DNA from: Magnetospirillum sp.
GTDB taxonomy: Bacteria; Pseudomonadota; Alphaproteobacteria; Rhodospirillales; Magnetospirillaceae
Reading direction: 5' to 3'
Assembly (NCBI GenBank): GCA_016183945.1
Contig: JACPDP010000048.1
Span: 1-7,969 of the forward strand
DNA length: 7,969 nt
Below are positions 5,370-7,969 of the stretch, in pieces. Positions within the stretch are counted from its first letter, which is position 1. Every line of letters starts with the position of its first letter. Under the pieces are notes generated by a model. That model had not been told where the DNA came from. It did not search any database and saw only the letters and a list, made by a program, of their open reading frames with translations. A program made the position numbers and the translations under genes.

Positions 5370-6749
5370 TCACATCGCCGCCCGGTCGATCTCGCCGCCG
5401 GCCGGCGGCGGTACCGGCACGCCCTCGTCGGAATACTGCTTCAGCTTGTTCCTCAGCGTGCGGATGGAGATGCCGAGGATGGTGGCGGCGTGGGTGCGGT
5501 TGCCCAGGCAGTGGCCGAGGGTATCGATGATGAGGTCGCGCTCGACCTCGGCCACCGTCTTGCCCACCAGGCCGCCCCGGGCGCCGCCGGCCATCACCGA
5601 AGCCGCCGCCGAGGCGGCCTGAGCCACCCGCGGGTCGGGATTGGTGCCGACCGGCGCGCCGGTGAGGATGATCGCCTCGGGTCCGATCTCGGTTCCCGAG
5701 GCCAGCAGCACGGCGCGGTGCATGGTGTTTTCCAGCTCGCGCACATTGCCGCGCCAGACGTGGCGGGTCAGCATCTGGCGGGTCTCGGCGGCCAGCGGAC
5801 GCGCGGGTATGCCATTGGAGTCGGAGTATTTCTTGACGAAGTGCTCGGACAGCACCGCGATGTCGAGCGGCCGCTCGCGCAAGGCGGGGAGGGCCACGGT
5901 GACGACGTTGAGGCGGTAATAGAGGTCCTCGCGGAAGGTCGCCTTGCGGATCTCGTCTTCCATGCTGCGGTTGGAGGTGGCGAGGATGCGCACGTCGACC
6001 TTGACCGGCTGGTTGCCGCCGACCCGGTCGATCTCCTTTTCCTGGATGGCGCGCAGCAGCTTGGCCTGTAGCCGCACATCCATCTCGGAGATTTCGTCCA
6101 GCAGCAGGGTACCGCCGGCGGCCTCCTCGAATTTGCCGATGCGGCGGGCGACGGCGCCGGTGAAGGCACCCTTTTCGTGGCCGAACAGCTCGGATTCCAG
6201 CAGGTTCTCGGGGATGGCGGCGCAGTTCACCGCCACGAAACGGCTTTTGGCGCGCGGCGATTTGTTGTGGATGAAGCGGGCCATCAGCTCCTTGCCGGTA
6301 CCCGATTCGCCGGTGATCATGATGGAGGCGTCCGACCCCGCCACCTGCTCGGCCATCTTCAGCGACTGCGCCATGCGCGGGTCCTTGAAGACGATGTTGT
6401 GGCTCTCGGCGGTGACGGCGGCCAGCACGGCGGCGATCAACTCGGCGTCGGGCGGAAGCGGGATGTACTCCTTGGCGCCGGCCTTGATGGCGCGCACCGC
6501 CGCCGACGCGTCCGAGGCGATGCCGCAGGCGATCACCGGCAGGACGATGCGCTCGGCTTCCAGGCGCTCGATGAAGGTCTTGATGTCGCGTCGCACGTCG
6601 ATCATCACCAGATCGGCGCCCTGGGTGCGCAGCACGTCCAGGCCGCCCTCGACGTCCTCGCACACCCGGACCTTGGCGCCGCGCGCCATGGCGATCTGGC
6701 TGGCGGCGCCGATCTGCCCGTCCAGCGAGCCGATGATCAGAAGTCGCAT
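5370..6749 (-). CDS. flbD: FlbD, sigma-54-dependent flagellar transcription activator
   Basis: 459-residue bacterial enhancer-binding protein that I recognise as FlbD, which in Caulobacter activates late (sigma-54) flagellar promoters and represses early ones. Domains in order are a receiver-like domain (1-115), an AAA+ sigma-54 activator domain (about 120-350) and a Fis-type HTH (about 400-440). In the AAA+ part I see Walker A GESGTGKE (147-154), the sigma-54 loop GAFTGA (194-199), Walker B GGTLLLDE (212-219) and WRGNVRELENTMHRAV. The HTH reads NRTHAATILGISIRTLRNK. The receiver opens MRLLIIGSLDGQIG, so the usual acidic pair is missing. D51 fits the phosphoacceptor position, but the KP lysine is replaced (AGAKEYIPLPP). 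FlbD in Caulobacter is likewise controlled by FliX and not by a kinase. The start has GAGGGA 5 nt upstream, 11 nt after the fliN stop. The tail is Pro/Gly-rich (VPVPPPAGGEIDRAAM). Confidence 0.96.
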   Translation of the reverse strand: MRLLIIGSLDGQIGAASQIAMARGAKVRVCEDVEGGLDVLRTQGADLVMIDVRRDIKTFIERLEAERIVLPVIACGIASDASAAVRAIKAGAKEYIPLPPDAELIAAVLAAVTAESHNIVFKDPRMAQSLKMAEQVAGSDASIMITGESGTGKELMARFIHNKSPRAKSRFVAVNCAAIPENLLESELFGHEKGAFTGAVARRIGKFEEAAGGTLLLDEISEMDVRLQAKLLRAIQEKEIDRVGGNQPVKVDVRILATSNRSMEDEIRKATFREDLYYRLNVVTVALPALRERPLDIAVLSEHFVKKYSDSNGIPARPLAAETRQMLTRHVWRGNVRELENTMHRAVLLASGTEIGPEAIILTGAPVGTNPDPRVAQAASAAASVMAGGARGGLVGKTVAEVERDLIIDTLGHCLGNRTHAATILGISIRTLRNKLKQYSDEGVPVPPPAGGEIDRAAM

Positions 6750-6760
6750 TTCCGTCCCTC

Positions 6761-7084
6761 TCAGCCGCGGTCGGTCTTGATGATTTCCGTCATGGTCACG
6801 CCCAGGCGGTCTTCCACCACCACCACCTCGCCGCGCGCCACCAGCCGGTTGTTGACATAGATGTCGATGGCCTCGCCGACCTTGCGGTCCAATTCGACCA
6901 CAGCACCACGGCCCAGCTTGAGGAGTTGGTTGACCTGCATGGTCGACTTGCCCAGCACCGCCGAGACCTGGACCGGAATGTCGTAGACCGCTTCGAGGTC
7001 GCGCGCCGAGCGCGGCGTATCGGGGACATCGCCGCGGCCGTCATCGCCGTCGGTCTTGAAATCGGTCAGATCGAAATCAGGCAT
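6761..7084 (-). CDS. fliN: FliN, flagellar motor switch C-ring protein
   Basis: 107-residue FliN, part of the C-ring that switches rotation direction and docks FliH with export cargo. An acidic, Asp/Gly-rich leader (1-28, MPDFDLTDFKTDGDDGRGD) precedes a single SpoA (surface presentation) domain at about 32-104. This contains the family pattern YDIPVQVSAVLGKSTM, LLKLGRGAVVELDRKVGE, DIYVNNRLVARGEVVVVE and LGVTMTEII. The length is normal for alphaproteobacterial FliN. A strong RBS (GGAGG) with 5-nt spacing precedes the ATG, and a small hairpin lies just before that RBS. Confidence 0.96.
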   Translation of the reverse strand: MPDFDLTDFKTDGDDGRGDVPDTPRSARDLEAVYDIPVQVSAVLGKSTMQVNQLLKLGRGAVVELDRKVGEAIDIYVNNRLVARGEVVVVEDRLGVTMTEIIKTDRG

Positions 7085-7089
7085 GTCGT

Positions 7090-7112
7090 CCTCCAGCGGC
7101 CCTCAAGGGCCG
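7090..7112 (-). promoter_or_regulatory. Hairpin plus strong RBS in the fliH-fliN gap
   Basis: On the minus strand a 6-bp perfect stem with a 4-nt loop (CGGCCC-TTGA-GGGCCG, 7112-7097) is followed after two bases by GGAGG (7094-7090), then 5 nt to the fliN ATG. There is no T-run, so it is not a terminator. It may insulate fliN translation from fliH or stabilise the downstream mRNA segment; this role is inferred. Confidence 0.4.
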
Positions 7113-7114
7113 GT

Positions 7115-7825
7115 TCATTCGCCGGCCGGATGGTGCGCGGACACCAGCGAGCGGTCCACGGCGTCGTCGATGTCCCGCATCAGCCGCGCCTGATCGCGCT
7201 CGGCGCCGCCGTCGGTCCACTCGACGCGGCAATCGCCGGGTGCCAGACGGGCATCGGCCTGTACCACCACCCGGCCCTGGAACCCCTGGTCGGCGGCGAT
7301 GACTTCCAGCCGGTCGCGGATGGGGTCGGTCAAATCGGCCGATACACGCACGACGATGCGCGGTTCGTCCAGCACATGGCCGACGCATTCCTCGACCACG
7401 CGCGCCACCTCCTCGAACGCGTATTTCTCGCAGGCGCCGGGCAGTACCTTCTTCAGCACCGCCATGGCCACCCGCACCGCGGTGCGGACATTGGTGTCGC
7501 CCAGTTCTTCCTGCTGCACCCTCAGGGTTTCGACCCCGGCCGCAATGCCGGCCATGGCCATGGCCAGCATGCGCGCGGAAGACTCGGCCGCCTCCGTCAG
7601 GCCGAATTGGCGGCCTTCCTCGAAGGCGGACTCGCGGGCGAGCTGCAGCTCCTCCTCGCTGAAGGTGGGAGGCGGCGGCAGCTCCTCGGCGGCGGCGAGC
7701 TGTTCGTCCTCGTCGTCGTCCGCCACGGCGGCGGCCTGGACGGCCGGCGGCGGCCCGAAGTCCACCTCGAACATGTATTTGCGCATCGTCCCACGGGCGG
7801 CGGCCATTTTGTCCTTGTTTCCCAT
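7115..7825 (-). CDS. fliH: FliH-type (FlbE-like) regulator of the flagellar export ATPase
   Basis: 236-residue protein with the layout of FliH, which binds and restrains the ATPase FliI and links it to FliN at the C-ring. The N-terminal RKYMFEVDF (15-23) resembles the RKF-x-F-x-x-D-F opening of alphaproteobacterial FliH. It is followed by a Pro/Ala/acidic linker (24-55) and a helical stretch with FSEEELQLARESAFEEGRQFG (55-75). The C-terminal VATPase-E-like part runs from about 110 (RTAVRVAMAVLKKVLP) to LAPGDCRVEWTDGGAERD (194-211), a FliH hallmark. It lies between fliG and fliN, as flbE does in Caulobacter. ATG 7825 overlaps the fliG stop as TGATG, favouring coupling. A second ATG at 7807 has AAGGA 4 nt upstream and would give 229 residues, so the exact start is uncertain. 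Confidence 0.88.
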   Translation of the reverse strand: MGNKDKMAAARGTMRKYMFEVDFGPPPAVQAAAVADDDEDEQLAAAEELPPPPTFSEEELQLARESAFEEGRQFGLTEAAESSARMLAMAMAGIAAGVETLRVQQEELGDTNVRTAVRVAMAVLKKVLPGACEKYAFEEVARVVEECVGHVLDEPRIVVRVSADLTDPIRDRLEVIAADQGFQGRVVVQADARLAPGDCRVEWTDGGAERDQARLMRDIDDAVDRSLVSAHHPAGE

Positions 7826-7969
7826 CAGTACACCAACTCGTCTTCTTCGCGGCCCTCGGAGATGACGATCTGACCGGAGGCGGACAGTTCCTTGGCCATG
7901 GCGACGATGGCGTTCTGGGCCTGATCGACGTCGCGCAGGCGCACCGGCCCCAGGGCCTCCATGTCTTCG
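7825..7969 (-). CDS. fliG: FliG, flagellar motor switch protein (C-terminal 47 residues only)
   Basis: Only the last 47 codons and the stop are inside the window; the start lies beyond the right edge. The visible part begins EDMEALGPVRLRDVDQAQNA, with the conserved GPVRLRDVDxAQxxIV pattern of the FliG C-terminal domain. This domain carries the torque helix that meets the MotA stator. It then reads ELSASGQIVISEG and ends with an acidic tail, REEDELVY. The stop TGA shares its A with the fliH ATG (TGATG). Its place upstream of fliH-fliN-flbD agrees with the alphaproteobacterial fliF-fliG-flbE-fliN-flbD order. Confidence 0.94.
   Translation of the reverse strand, partial: EDMEALGPVRLRDVDQAQNAIVAMAKELSASGQIVISEGREEDELVY

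Noticed and set aside
1468..5622. A 1384-codon open frame on the plus strand opposite flhG, flhF and flhA
   Set aside because: It runs through three well-recognised minus-strand genes in different relative phases and through the palindrome. Its translation is a low-complexity Gly/His/Gln/Arg string in the flhF and flhA parts. The lack of stops follows from the rarity of TTA, CTA and TCA in this GC-rich coding style.

Overview
The window is a stretch of flagellar genes from a GC-rich alphaproteobacterium. The organism is probably a member of the Rhodospirillales and may be Magnetospirillum-like. This is inferred from the FlbD and FliH types, the FlhF/FlhG pair, and the strong G/C bias at third codon positions. 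Every gene I can support lies on the minus strand, so transcription runs from high to low coordinates. The order is fliG (3' end only), fliH, fliN, flbD, flhA, flhF, flhG, and a fliK-like gene that runs off the left edge.

The block from 7969 to 5370 (fliG-fliH-fliN-flbD) encodes rotor switch parts, the export ATPase regulator and the sigma-54 activator of the flagellar hierarchy. It has the same order as the Caulobacter fliG-flbE-fliN-flbD cluster. Spacing is tight: TGATG overlap at fliG/fliH, 30 nt at fliH/fliN, 11 nt at fliN/flbD. Next comes flhA (5283-3229), the gate of the export apparatus. Its apparent start is preceded by a 16-codon open frame with the better ribosome binding site, and this looks like a split N-terminus or a coupled leader. 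A gap of 232 bp follows flhA and holds a near-perfect long inverted repeat (3027-3169), the only sizeable non-coding stretch here. Beyond it are flhF and flhG, joined by ATGA; they set where and how many flagella are built. The last gene is an Ala/Pro/Gly-rich protein that I call a hook-length control (FliK-like) candidate.

Together these genes build the switch and export machine (FliG, FliN, FliH, FlhA), control the order of gene expression (FlbD), set polar placement and number (FlhF, FlhG), and probably control hook length (FliK-like). No promoter of the unit and no convincing intrinsic terminator is visible. The promoter probably lies beyond the right edge.

I see no wholly new system. 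The most notable items are the flhA 5' frame break, the long palindromic element between flhA and flhF, the non-canonical receiver domain of FlbD, and the altered signature motifs of FlhF and FlhG. No RNA genes, CRISPR arrays, transposase genes or plus-strand genes could be supported.
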